From the NCBI GenBank assembly GCA_916048095.2, contig OU696570.1:11793020-11857019 (forward strand): a stretch of 64,000 bases of DNA, given 5' to 3'. The notes under the pieces were generated by a model that was not told the origin of the DNA, made no database searches, and worked only from the letters and a program-made list of their open reading frames with translations. A program made the translations under genes and the position numbers. Origin of the DNA: Sacculina carcini. Its lineage: Eukaryota; Arthropoda; Thecostraca; Sacculinidae. Position 1 is the first letter of the stretch. Each line of letters starts with the position of its first letter. This document shows positions 50,600 to 62,256 of this stretch, one piece after another.

Positions 50600-52180
50600 T
50601 ATAAATCTCACGCCTCCATGGTACCAGACAATACCAAAGGTAATATTCTTAACTAATGAGAAAAAACAACAATGGTCCAAGCGGAATGGCATTAGTATTC
50701 CACACTCACAGGTACAATGAGCACCTGCACATTTACACGGACAAGTCAAAATCAGAAGAAAGGACAGGTTGTGTAATTTTCATAAAATAACAAATCAATG
50801 CAGAGGTGTACGCGGTCAATTGTGCGCTAATGTTTGTGGAGGCAAACAAAATAAAAAAGCTTCAATATTCACTGACTCAAAATCTACAAAACCTATAATC
50901 TACACTGACTACAAATCTACAATCATCATACAATTATCATCATCTGACATCATACTTTTATACATTTTCAATCAAATCAGCGCCTATGGTGATGAATGTG
51001 TAATAATTTGGATACCAGGTCATTGCGGAATATATGGTAATGAAAAAGCAGACCATGAGGCAAAGATGGCGCTATGCGACGACGTCATCCATATCTATCC
51101 AATATGTAAAACACTATCAGACGACTCTTCAACCTGAAATTAACAACATCCTTTGAACGCGAATGGGAGAGCCACATGATCACAAATTAGGCCAAATAAA
51201 AGACTCGGTTGAACCGTGGACCGACGAGGCAATGTCACGGGGTGCGCAGTCATCACGCAGCTACGGCTTGGATACACAAAAATAACCCACAGCTACATAA
51301 TTGTTAAATCAGCGTCACCACCAACCTGTACTGTATGTTACACTGTAAAAGCAAACATAAAGTATAAAAAAGATGTATTAGAAGACGGGCGCGCGGGGGT
51401 ATTGCAGCCCCACGCGCGCCCACAAGACACCGCACACCGCACACCGACACACTACACGACGCTCACACAACGACTCCCCGAAACAACAACAACAACAGCA
51501 AACATGTATTTCGTATAGCGCCAGAATGATACAAGGGCGCGAAGGGACCAGAAAGAAATAAGCTAGAAATAAAATGTAAGTGCACACAAGCAAAAACAAA
51601 AGTATACGCTAAAGCGAGAGGGCATGGGCAAGATAAGGTAACACGAAGTAGATGTTAACACGATATTGCGGTCAGATGCTGCAGCGAGGGAGAGATGACG
51701 ATGAAGAGCAGAAGAGAAGGACGCGTATGAGGAAGAATCGCGAATGTGAGAAGGAAGTGAGTTAAAGATACGAGGGGCTGAGAAATAGAAGGATTTGGCA
51801 GACCAGGGAGAGAGGTTAAGAGCAGCTGGACAGATGAGAGGAAGAGAACGTCGGAAAAAAAAGAAAGAAACATCACGCCACCACGTGGCACGCGCAGTAA
51901 GCAAACCGGACAATCCACCATTCAAACGCACGCTCATATACACATACAGCACCTTCACTCGAACTCACACAAAATAGTCATTCATACACAATATCGAGCA
52001 GTCAACTATCACAAACACCACACTCACTGTCGAGCACATTCTTATACATTGCGTGAGGTATAGCCGGTATCGTCTGCCACTTTTACATCACTACGAGAAC
52101 TTCGAGAGAAGGATAGGACAGAAGACAGCTGCCGTTACAGGGGGACACCAACTCTGCTGAATTATCGCATCAACACCCCT
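50600..52180 (+). pseudogene. I-clade-like retrotransposon 3' remnant with RNase H
   Basis: Fragments in order on the plus strand: HLHIYTDKSKSE near 50730, RNase H pieces (ASIFTDSKS near 50855, CVIIWIPGHCGIYGNEKAD near 51000), then a zinc-knuckle-like CTVCYTVK near 51330 and, after an inserted fragment, TVEHILIHCVRYSRYRLPL near 52035. Frames shift repeatedly, so it is dead. The tail continues to the hAT insertion at 52286 and resumes after 54518. Confidence 0.75.
51378..51985 (-). mobile_element. CR1/L2-like 3' fragment inserted in the I-like remnant
   Basis: On the minus strand, FYFSAPRIFNSLPSHIRDSS and SFSSALHRHL match the C-terminal end of CR1/L2/Jockey-type ORF2 proteins (normally followed by the 3' tail). 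The right part (51480-51560) carries a TAGCGCC-type tail like that at 43290. It splits the zinc-knuckle region of the surrounding element. Confidence 0.7.
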
Positions 52181-53041
52181 ATCCCCTCCCCGGTCCTGGC
52201 AGTAATTGCTCGCAGGGAAGAAGCAGAGGGCCCGCTTTTAGTCGCCTCCTACGACACGCAGCGGGTACGGCGGCAGTATTCTTATTAGTGATGCAAAAAA
52301 ACGTTTTTTTGTTGAGTTTTTTGCAAAAAAGCATGTTTTTTAGGTTTTTTTGTTTTTTTAGAATTAGCCCCAATTCTCATCGGATGTTGTATTTTAGTAC
52401 ATAGAAACAAGTTTAATTGACGTTTTGTACATGTTTACGTGTCTTATTTCAAAGATAATTTGATAATAGTATGAAAAACAAAGATATTTATCAATAAATA
52501 CCTCAGGAGACTGTTTGAAAGTGCATCCGGGTCCGGTGGTTTAGGTTTTTTCATTGAGAAGACCCATGTTTTTGAAGTTGGTTTTAATTATGTTGATATT
52601 TGAAATAGTTTGACAGCAGAACAAAACAAATTCATTGAGTAATCATGTGTTTTTTAAAAGAAACCATGATTTTTTATGAAAAAATGCAATGATGTTTTTC
52701 AAATTGGTTTTAAATTCGTTTTATTTATGTACAGATTCAAAAAATGTTGACAGCAGAACAAGACAAGTTAATTGGTTGGTCAAGTGTTTTTTGACAAACG
52801 TATATTTAAACTAACGCTTTTTTAATGAAACAATGTTTTCTAAAACAGTATCTATGTAAGATAGATTTGATTGATGTACGTTCAAATACCTTTTGTATAG
52901 CAAGTAGCCTGCTGGTACGTATAAGCGGCTATTTAAACCACTTGATTTAAGCTGTTTTTTAAACCATGTTTTTTTTCAAATAATTTTTTTTTTTTAAACG
53001 GTTTTCGTAGATGTAGAGGTTTTCGTAGATGTAGACACGCC

Positions 53042-53624
53042 CTAAGGGCGTGTTTCATTATCACTAACGTAAGTGCTGAAGGAAGTTGATGGAAGTGAAC
53101 GGATAATGAAACACTTTGTGAAGTGATACATCAATGACGCTTGTTTGACTATTTTGAACAGCTGAGTGCGAATAAACCCCCAAACTTTATGGTCCAAATA
53201 ATTTCTTATGCTTAATTTTCATCATTTGCATTTGCTTTCTGTTGATTTGCTGAATTTTAGTTCATGGATTCATTAATTCCATATGAAGCTGCGCTAATCT
53301 CAGCATTGTCGGATTTACACAAATACCACACAAATACTTTAAGCCGTCCGCCATGGCGAACAAAATGCTCTCTGAAATAATATTCTATATTATATAGTCC
53401 TCAACAAATATATTCTATTCCTCTATTCAATTCCAAAACAAACAGCACATGGGTAAGGGAATGTCGCTAAAGCGCAATGATTGCCTAATGCCTTCTGCTT
53501 CAAGCCTTCCGAGTGAAGCGCAGTGAAGTACTTCACTCCAACTTCAGCATTGATAATGTAACACTGTGAAGCGCTTCCTAGCGCTTCCTAGCGCTTCAGC
53601 ATTGATAATGAAACACGCCCTTAG
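53042..53624. mobile_element. 583-bp inverted-repeat element inside hAT element F
   Basis: Ends CTAAGGGCGTGTTTCATTAT and its inverted copy ATAATGAAACACGCCCTTAG are nearly identical over about 23 bases. The interior carries AGCGCTTCCT repeats near 53570-53600. No coding capacity is visible. Flanks do not show an unambiguous duplication, so the superfamily is unsettled (hAT or PIF/Harbinger). Confidence 0.82.
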
Positions 53625-53842
53625 AAAAAAATTGGCGGCATATCAAGGAAAGTTGAACCAAATTAATTGGTTTATTATTATTAACCTGTTTTTAGAACTG
53701 GTTTTATGAATAACGGTTTCTTTGATGTAGTTATTTGTGTTCAAATGTTGTTTTTTTAAAACAGTTTCAGATTTTAGCATAAAAACGGTTCTCAAACCCT
53801 GCTTTCTTACACAATGATCAACTCAATAATTAAAATAAAAAC

Positions 53843-54199
53843 GTTAAATGCCTAAGTGACAGCTGCTACACGGGAAGAAGCCGAAGCTTATGAACACACA
53901 GGTGTGTCCCGTGCAGCTCGCTGCCACCGCAGAACCGACCCTCTCCACGGTCTCCACTCCACGACCCTCTATGACGCCACAAGGACGAGTGGACAAGACA
54001 CAAGACGTTTTAGAGAGGGCCACCTACCCAGAATGCATGGCACAACTCATGACTGATATCTGGTACCATCATTTTCTGCTGGGTGGACAGGGGCTGTGGG
54101 ATTGTAGAATTCGCCGAATGAAATTCTGCTCCGCCGGGCTTCGAATCACAGACCTGCCGCTTGTGAGGCGGGTGTGCTAACAACTACACCACGGAGTCC
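53843..54199 (-). mobile_element. tRNA-derived SINE, copy 2
   Basis: The same family as 17089-17412 in reverse orientation: the head GGACTCCGTGGTGTAGTTG reads from 54199 leftward, with a B-box variant GATTCGAAGCC. About 357 bases and more complete than copy 1. It is nested in hAT element F. Confidence 0.88.
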
Positions 54200-54599
54200 A
54201 CAAATTGAATTGAATGTAAAACTGCACTGTACATAGAAGTGCCGCACAGTACCGTGCAAGCAATGATATTAGGGCTTTCAGACACATTATAACAATTATA
54301 TTGTGGATTTTTAATGATAATTCAATTTGATAGGGTCACTAATAGCATGTATAACTCATTTGTTGATACAAAACAATTCATTTAACATCCCAAATATATC
54401 ATTTCCATAATTTGAATTCTTTGCATGACTCTTCAAAAAAAACAAAAAGAACGTGTTTTTTTGGTCGCGTTTTTTTTGGCAAGAAAACCTTTTTTTAGGT
54501 CGCATCTCTAATTCTTATCCCCTGACCGCAGGGTCAATCCTGTAGTGTTGGATATTTATCCTGTAGTGTTGGTTTGTTGTTGTTGTCGTTTAGGCGTTT

Positions 54600-54767
54600 C
54601 GGCCGAACCGACCATTTCACGCCGTAGTGTTAGATTGTATTTGGATATCTTCGGACAATCATGGCGCACTGGGCTCAATAGGTAGAGGCTGCAGTGTAAT
54701 TACGATCAGCTGATTATCGTACGATTGCTGGGTAATTCAACGTCGGCTTCTTTGGCGAGCTGGCCAG
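54600..54767 (+). other. ALG14: Probable ALG14 5' untranslated exon
   Basis: A consensus donor GGCCAG|GTAAGT lies at 54767/54768. A matching acceptor ATTTGCAG occurs at 55098, 106 bases before the ALG14 start codon. The exon left boundary is arbitrary. It has only a tiny upstream ORF (ATG at about 54661, TAG six codons later). Inference from splice signals only. Confidence 0.45.
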
Positions 54768-55203
54768 GTAAGTATAATTATTCTAGGTGTGATTCTTGTT
54801 AGGACAGTTGTAGTGTGAGGTTTAGTTGGGTTGGGTGACGCTACACATCCATTGCCTGAGTCAACCGCGGCTGCAATGTCACAGTTGTGATTTACTATTT
54901 TTCTGCAAACACAGTTGAGTTTTTGTTTGTGATGTTTATATTGTTTTGTATTTTAATTTTTTATACTGCTTGTTCCCTCTCCACTGTGAAAATATTTTTT
55001 CAGATTGTTTCGGTGGGAAGGATAACTGTTGTCACATCAATTTAAGTCTATCTTATCCAATGGAATAGTTAACCTTCTCTCTGTACGAATATTTGCAGGC
55101 AGAATCACTAGCTTAAGCATTTCGGTGTCGATACAATTAACACTAGCATTAAGGGCAACATACACAAACACACACACGTAATTGGCACGCCGGTGCGACG
55201 AGC

Positions 55204-55755
55204 ATGTGCGCCGTCAAGACGATGGTCGTGTTGGGCTCGGGCGGCCACACTGCCGAAATGCTCTCCATGCTGGCTCATGTGGATCGCAGTCGGCTTTCTC
55301 CGCGAGTCTATGTGACATCCTCGGGAGACACTCTCAGCGAGCAGAAAGCGCGCGCAGCCGAGCTGTCGCCAGACGGCGGAGGCGCGCGTGCAGACTGGAG
55401 CATGGCGCGAATTCCGCGTAGTCGCCACGTGGGCCAGTCGTGGTGCAGCAGTGCGGTCACGTGCTTGTGCGCCACGTTTGTCGCAGTTGTGCTGCTGCTG
55501 CGTCATCGTCCGTCGTTACTGCTGGCCAACGGGCCGGGCACGTGTGTGCCGCTGTGTGTGGTCGCGTGCTTGCTGCGTGCCGTGTCGCTGCGTCGCTGGC
55601 GGGTGCGCGTGGTGTATGTGGAGAGCGTGTGTCGCGTGACGTCGCTGTCGCTCAGTGGACGTCTTCTCTACCGGCTGGTTGATCGGCTGGTGGTGCAGTG
55701 GCCCGAGCTGGCTGAGAAATACCCGACCGCCAGCTATCTGGGCTGTCTCGTGTAG
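55204..55755 (+). CDS. ALG14: ALG14, UDP-GlcNAc transferase subunit
   Basis: The frame encodes 183 residues in one exon. ALG14 partners with ALG13 on the cytosolic face of the ER to add the second GlcNAc to the dolichol-linked N-glycan precursor, and normally recruits ALG13 through its own membrane anchor. Diagnostic motifs: VVLGSGGHTAEML at residues 8-20, RIPRSRHVGQSW, LLLANGPGTCVPLC, RVVYVESVCRV and the C-terminal VVQWPELAEKYPTASYLG. The family usually has about 210-220 residues with an N-terminal transmembrane helix. Here an in-frame TAG at 55144-55146 lies shortly before the ATG and no anchor is encoded. Very CpG-rich. Confidence 0.95.
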   Translation: MCAVKTMVVLGSGGHTAEMLSMLAHVDRSRLSPRVYVTSSGDTLSEQKARAAELSPDGGGARADWSMARIPRSRHVGQSWCSSAVTCLCATFVAVVLLLRHRPSLLLANGPGTCVPLCVVACLLRAVSLRRWRVRVVYVESVCRVTSLSLSGRLLYRLVDRLVVQWPELAEKYPTASYLGCLV

Positions 55756-56769
55756 CCAGCGGTCAACCAGCGAGAACCCAATAGTTCCTCGTCGTTATTG
55801 TTGTTGAATGTTGTTCATGTTGTCTGGCCGAACGACATGGAATTCCTGAGGAAAGCCACGGCACTGACCGGGTTATTTCACGGATCTGTGGTGGATGTGA
55901 TGTGGTGGTGACGCCTGTGTTGAGTTTGCTGTGCAGTGTTGCATGATGCATGTGTGATAATGTGTTGTGCTGAATGCGTCGTTGTCAACAGTGCTCGAAT
56001 CATTTATTTTATTTTCTACACATTGGAATTGGTGCATAGCGGGTGATGAGTTATATGCTTATTCAATGCTTAATCAAATATATTGCTTGTTCAATGTCGG
56101 GTGCTTATACACATTACGCCCCTGCGTTATCGTATGTGATCAACTTTTTTATATCCTTGCATATTGGCTCGGCTTCTAGTTTCAAATGCAGCAAACAGAA
56201 ACAAGCACACAAATCGGTGACGCACTGTAGGAATCCGTGTCTTCAAACGAAGGCACGCACCTCCACGCGTGTGTGTCTGTAATCTGTCATGACTTTGACC
56301 TTATTCCATCTGCACTGTGTCATAGTTTTCTAATGCTGTTTCTCTTCTCTGTCTATGTCAGTTGGTGATCAACCTGCATGGGAATCGCATTCATGCAATT
56401 GCAACACTTGGCGCCTTTCTCATTTCACCTATTTTAATGATAATAATCAATATATTGTCAAGAATTACTCAACAATCCACATATCAGTTTGTCTCTCAGG
56501 CAGTTGCCGTAAATATCACAACTAACACACGAACATGCCCCAAAAGTGGCCAATGCACGTGTATTAGCAAGCTCGCAGCTCTTATGCAGGCACTCCATCT
56601 ATCAATATCGTTGACGTTCAACACACAATACAAAAACACTGAAATTTGTCGGCATTGAACCGAGAAATACACTCAAACGTTTAGTGACGTACACGCAAAT
56701 ACGATGCCAATAGACTGAACACAGTAAGTTTATGGGCATCGCGAAAAAACTCAGTAATATCAGCAGCAG
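55756..56769. other. Interval after ALG14
   Basis: Includes the 3' UTR of ALG14. No additional exon or repeat could be supported. Confidence 0.6.
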
Positions 56770-57243
56770 CAGTGTTTCTCAACGTGGGCCATGCGACCCT
56801 CTTGGGGGCCATGCTATTTTCATGAGGGGCCATAGGACGAAATTCAAGAAGTGGGGGCCACCATGTTTTCCCACGGGTCACGAAATATATATGTTGACAC
56901 ATTAGACTGTTATGTAGTAAATTTGTTATGTAGTATGTTGTACATTTCAGTCGTGCCATCTGCCGCGACAGTGACACCCTCGGTGTTTGCCTGGCGCGTG
57001 TATTTGATCCGCCGAAGTCTGTGTGTGTGTCTGTGTGCTAACTTCACCTATAGTCACGGTGGTGATCGGTGGAAATAGTCACCGGCGTACATGAGATAAT
57101 TATCTGGAGAAGTCGGGTCTCGACGATCCATGTGTGTACGGGAGCCACAAGGACTTCTCAAGGGCCAATAATATTTCCGGGAGGTCACAATCATTCATAT
57201 TGTGTTGAAGGGGTCTATGACACGAAAAAAGTTGACAAACACT
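56770..57243. mobile_element. hAT/Charlie-like element D
   Basis: Left end CAGTGTTTCTCAACGTGGGC, right end inverted GAGTGTTTGTCAACTTTTTT. CAGTGxTTCTCAAC ends are characteristic of the Charlie group of hAT elements. No transposase. The target duplication is not clear because one flank is a CAG run and the other an AC repeat. Confidence 0.7.
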
Positions 57244-57576
57244 CACACACAGTATGTGTGTGACACCAACACCGCACATAAACAAACACATCATATAAAC
57301 ACACACACACACACACAATTGTACACATGAGATCAACACCCCGCTGCCTCAAGGAACTAAAAAAATCCCAAATGAATTCACCACAAACAACAATACAATC
57401 ACATACACTTACAAAGAGAAAACACACACACAAACATTCGAAACATTTTGCAAGAACATAATTCGCGATTTTATATTCTAAGCAAAACACGCACACACAT
57501 ACACATACACATAATGTGTAATGCACATACAGACTAGTAATACGGGATGAAACATCAACACACACACACACACACA

Positions 57577-57630
57577 TTACATTATGTAAACATTTATATA
57601 GCGCCCTACACCTAGAGGGTATCTAGGGCG

Positions 57631-57640
<10 letters not shown>
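57577..57640. repeat. Retroelement-like tail with TAGCGCC palindrome
   Basis: ATTTATATAGCGCCCTACAC followed by AGAGGGTATCTAGGGCGCTG can form a hairpin (TAGCGCCCTA against TAGGGCGCT). Similar TATAGCGC tails end the CR1/L2-like fragments at 43290 and 51510, so this is probably a dead-on-arrival retroelement 3' end. Confidence 0.5.
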
Positions 57641-57669
<29 letters not shown>

Positions 57670-57726
57670 CACACACACACACTGACACACACTGACACAC
57701 ACTGACACACACACACACACACACAC
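57633..57726. repeat. (AC)n microsatellite, 3' of the OCRL-like gene
   Basis: AC runs with CACTGACA interruptions, about 50-140 bases past the stop codon in the transcript direction, hence (GU)n in the OCRL-like 3' UTR if transcribed. Confidence 0.95.
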
Positions 57727-57773
57727 AGACGAGCAACACAGAGAGACATGATGATACAGACACAATATTCATG

Positions 57774-58026
57774 TTAGAAGTCGATTTCGTTGACGATGAA
57801 ATGGTAGATGAACGTGGTGCGTCGGCGCTCCAGTTGTTCTGGCGAAATGTTGTTTTTCTGCCGCCAGGTGGCGCCAGGATTGCGCAGCAAAACACCGCCA
57901 AACATCCTCGCTGCCAGCACACATGCACATACGCAAACATACCAATACACACATACACACAGAGAGAGCAATACCTACAGACACATACACACAAATACAC
58001 GCATTCATACACACGCACATACACAA

Positions 58027-58108
<82 letters not shown>

Positions 58109-60723
58109 AGAGATGCAAGCATACACACACATGCGCAGATACACACATAAATACACATGTTAATACACAAATACACATGTTAACACACAAATACACAGTT
58201 AAGAACAGCTGGTGAATACCGTTTCAGAAGCGTCCAAAATAAACGAATCTATTCTGTGTGTGTCTAGGCTGAATGTGTAAGGATTCAAGAACATTAAAAA
58301 CGCACATTTATATAGAACGCTTAAAACGCACAGAAACGTTTCTATATTTTTCATAGATTTTAGCTTAGGTTAGGTTCAGCGTTCTAATGTAATTTGGTGC
58401 TTTTGCAGGAGGCGAGGGACTGGAAGAAATTCGTTAAATCAAATGTTCAATGTTCTAATCTCAATCTAATGTTCTTGAATCCTTACACATTTAGAGTCGA
58501 CCTGTGTGTGTGTGTGTGTTGATACCGAGAGTGAAGGCGTCGGTGTGGGAAGATGACGAGGATGAACATCTGTCGGCCAATTCCTTCAAGAACGTGCACA
58601 AATACGAGAAAACGTTCTTGTGATTTGTCGGCAGTCGGGACACCACCTAACACACGCACATACACACAAATAGACTATTCACGAAAGTCAGTAACTTATG
58701 TATCGTTATCTGATTAGCAAAATTGTAAGTGAGACATAGGGAATACGCAGTCATAAGACATAGAGGCGATGATCAAACGGTAAGTCTACGACAATTTGGC
58801 AAGTTATTTTCACGTTTGGCAAGTAATTTTGACGTTTTGTTTATGTTTTGTTTATTTTATGTTTTTCTCTCAAATTTACGGCAATTACATAGCTATTTAC
58901 CAATTTTTAATTTCACATTATAGTGTTAAATATACCATTGCGCCGGTCGCTATCACCAAGGCAAACGCGGGGCTAAACACACACACACACACATACACAG
59001 AGATATAGTCACAGCGAGAGACAGTAAGCCACAGAGAGAGAGAAAGAGAGATTCAGAGTCATAGAGAGAACAAGCCAGAGAGTTAGAGAGAGAGAAACAG
59101 ATCGACAGTCACAGAGAGTCACAGAAAGAGAGCAAGACAGGGTTAGAGAGAGAGAGAATCACAGAGAAATGGAAAGAGAGTCATAGAGAAAGTGGAAGAC
59201 AAAGAGCCACACAGAGAGAGTCATAGAGAGAGGGAGAGACAAAGAGTCGCAGAGAATCATAGAGAGACAGAGTCACAGATAAAGACAGAGATAAACACAC
59301 ACACACAGAATGAGAGAGAGAGACAGAATCACACACAGAGTGAAACACACACACACACACACAGAATCACACAGAGAGAGAGAGAGAGAGAGAGACAGAA
59401 TCACAGACAGAGTGAAACACACACACACATAGAATCACAGAGAGAGAGAGAGAGAAAGAGAGAGAGACAGAATCACACACAGAGTGAAACACACACACAC
59501 ATAGAATCACAGAGAGAGAGAGAGAGAAAGAGAGAGAATCACAGACAGAGTGAAACACACACACACACAGAATCACAGAGAGAGAGAGAGAGAAAGAGAG
59601 AGAGACAGAATCACACACAGAGTGAAACACACACACACATAGAATCACAGAGAGAGAGAGAGAGAAAGAGAGAGAATCACAGACAGAGTGAAACACACAC
59701 ACACACAGAATCACAGAGAGAGAGAGAGAGAAAGAGAGAGACAGAATCACAGACAGAGTGAAACACACACACACACACACACAGAATCACACAGAGAGAG
59801 AGAGAGAGAGACAGAATCACAGAGAGAGAGAGAGACGTCAGACTGACCGACTTGGCCAGATTGAAGTTCTCGTAGTGTTCGAGACATTGGGCGGACATGT
59901 CCTGGGGCACGACTGACTCACGCAGACACGAGAGGAACAACAACAACGCTTCTGCTACGCTGTGAATGCCGCCGGCTGTGTGCGTGTTAGTTAGTGAGTG
60001 AGAGAGTGACGATATAGTTGAGGAAACGAAGCAGAGAACAATTGGACAAACACCGATAATTCTACACTTCATTACTTCGTGTTTATACATTTAATGAAAC
60101 ACCAGAATCAACTTCTCTACGTTGCTTTATGTCTATGTATTCTATAACCGCTAAACATACCGATTATGTGTGCTATAATTTACCATGTTGATTTATGCCA
60201 GTTATATTCAGTACGGGCGCTCACAAGTGAAGTCTTGCGCAGAAAAAAACTCACAGTACCATAAGCCTGGAAAGATCAATTTTATAATATCATTCAAAAT
60301 TACCAACTAAGACGACCCGGAAGACAGCGTTATACACCAAACCAACACGCAACATAAACACGCAATATATAACCACTGCCCATCAACCACTATGTGCCCA
60401 CGTGTATCTGAGAGAGAGCGCTCGCATTATCAATTGGCCATGGGCGGCACCCCAGCTGACAGATCATCATAGAGGATACGCAGCACATCCGGCAGAGTTG
60501 TGTCCAACGCCCGACAGATGGCGCGCACTTCGCTCGCCAGGCCCGCGTGCAGAAACAGCTCGTGTGCGCCACTGCTCGCCGCGTCGCTGGCGACGGCAGG
60601 GGGCGTGGCCTCGATAGCCTCGGGCGCCGTGATCAGGTGCCGATGAAGCTGGTCGACCAGAAACCAGATCTCCTTGGGAACCACATACGGATTGGGAGAA
60701 AGGTCGCGAGGAGTTGCACTCTC
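57774..60723 (-). CDS. OCRL-like: RhoGAP-like domain exons (60723-60480, 59975-59848, 58646-58526, 57910-57774)
   Basis: Reads [73 protein letters not shown] and [16 protein letters not shown]. The arginine finger of active RhoGAPs is absent: FLHAG stands in its place, as in OCRL, so the domain is expected to bind Rac/Cdc42, APPL1 or Ses without GAP activity. The first exon has a low-complexity insertion (about 60540-60640) relative to vertebrate OCRL. The apparent plus-strand frame at 58528-58620 is a shadow of this gene. Confidence 0.93.
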
Positions 60724-60725
60724 CT

Positions 60726-60794
<69 letters not shown>

Positions 60795-62131
60795 CACATA
60801 CACACACACACACAAACTGCAATTATTGCACAATGAAAGCCATGCATTATAGTTATCATTATAGTTTGAAGTGAGGGTTTGTGAAGACAAATGATGATAT
60901 AAAAAGATTGTTATGATATATGCATAAATGTGTGTATGGGTGAAAGAGTAAGAGAGAGAGAGAGAGAGTGGTGGAGTTGTACCAGATCTAGCAGTTTGGC
61001 CATGTGTATGAGTGAAAGAGTAAGAGAGAGAGAGAGAGAGAGAGTGGTGGAGTTGTACCAAATCTAGCAGTTTGGCCATGGACAGCTCGCGGAACGGACA
61101 CTTGATATGAACCAGCGCGTTGATCGATGCTCCAAAACAACTGCGCACGTAATCTCCTGCGTAACAACAACAACAATAACAATAATAGCGACGAATCCAG
61201 TGACGTCTACCCTGGTTATACGTCTGGACTGATATGTCTTGATTGATTAGGTCAACTACAATGGACAAGCTCGACCAGCGACAGACGTCACTCAGTGAAT
61301 GATGCCAGATGTCCGCCATTAAGTGCCCCATTCATCCGGACACACACACACATACACATTCATATGGGATGATTGCAACGGACCGACACTTTGCAACATT
61401 GGTTGGCCGCCCACCTTGAACGGTGATGAAAATGTCCTTGCCGTTCTCCAGGTGCAGCACGAGGATGTCGTACAGCTTGTCCTGGCACGTGTTGAGATCA
61501 CTGGCGCACCGCTCATCAACTCGAACCTCAAACACCAACTCACATTGCTCCTCTGACAATTCATACACACACACACGCACACACGCACGCACACACGCAC
61601 GCGCACGAGCTGTAAGAAGCACCGCCAAGTGAAGAGAAAGAATGCGAATGAGATAGGGCGACAAAGACAACATATGACAAGGAGAAATTTAGATAGACGA
61701 AAGGAATGAAAACGAGAGAAATGGGACAGAAAAATAGATGACAAAGAATAGAACGGAAAAAAGCGAACGATGAGGGAGATTTTTTTTTGTAAAAATAATA
61801 AAAATAAAATGTGGAAAATATTACGAGAAAAAACAGGTGATAAGAAAAAAAGGAACAATGAGAAAGGTGATGGAGAGGATGAGAAAATGAGAGGTAAATG
61901 TTGAAACTTACGAGGCATGAGCACAGCTGAAGATGGCTCAACAGACAGCCAGTTCTTACAGTAGCTCGTGTCGTTCAACTTGTTGATGAAGCGAAACTGT
62001 ACGGCAACCTAGCACACACACACACACACACACACACACGTACATACACACACATACATACACGCAAGCACAGAGGAAAAACTCATCATAGACGAACGTA
62101 TACATACGCTTATACACTTTATCATACATAT

Positions 62132-62184
<53 letters not shown>

Positions 62185-62213
62185 ACACACACGCACAAAC
62201 TCAGATAGATACA

Positions 62214-62256
<43 letters not shown>

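Larger units (their letters stand above)
52286..54510. mobile_element. hAT element F with 8-bp target duplication and nested insertions
   Basis: Left end TAGTGATGCAAAAAAACG and inverted right end TAGAGATGCGACCTAAAAAA, flanked by perfect ATTCTTAT duplications (52278-52285 and 54511-54518). The interior is rich in GTTTTTT-type repeats and contains an inverted-repeat element (53042-53624) and a minus-strand SINE (53843-54199). No transposase frame is left. The outer sequence rejoins cleanly across the element: GGCAGT + ATTCTTAT + CCCCTGACCGCAGGG. Confidence 0.92.

Noticed and set aside
56362-56658. 98-residue frame with a hydrophobic segment between ALG14 and the OCRL-like gene
   Set aside because: No recognisable motif, no clear promoter or splice context, and located in the downstream interval; chance is the simpler explanation.
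57771-57900. Plus-strand frame starting [18 protein letters not shown]
   Set aside because: Antisense of the last OCRL-like exon (57910-57774), which reads [14 protein letters not shown] and ends at a stop.
58528-58623. Plus-strand frame [18 protein letters not shown] ending in a stop, which looks like a real exon end
   Set aside because: It is the antisense of the OCRL-like exon 58646-58526, whose minus-strand translation ([17 protein letters not shown]) matches the family and keeps phase.
59192-59780. Long open frames on both strands encoding Arg/Glu/His/Thr-rich or Leu/Ser/Val-rich repeats
   Set aside because: They are translations of an AC/GA satellite without stops and lie in an intron of the OCRL-like gene.
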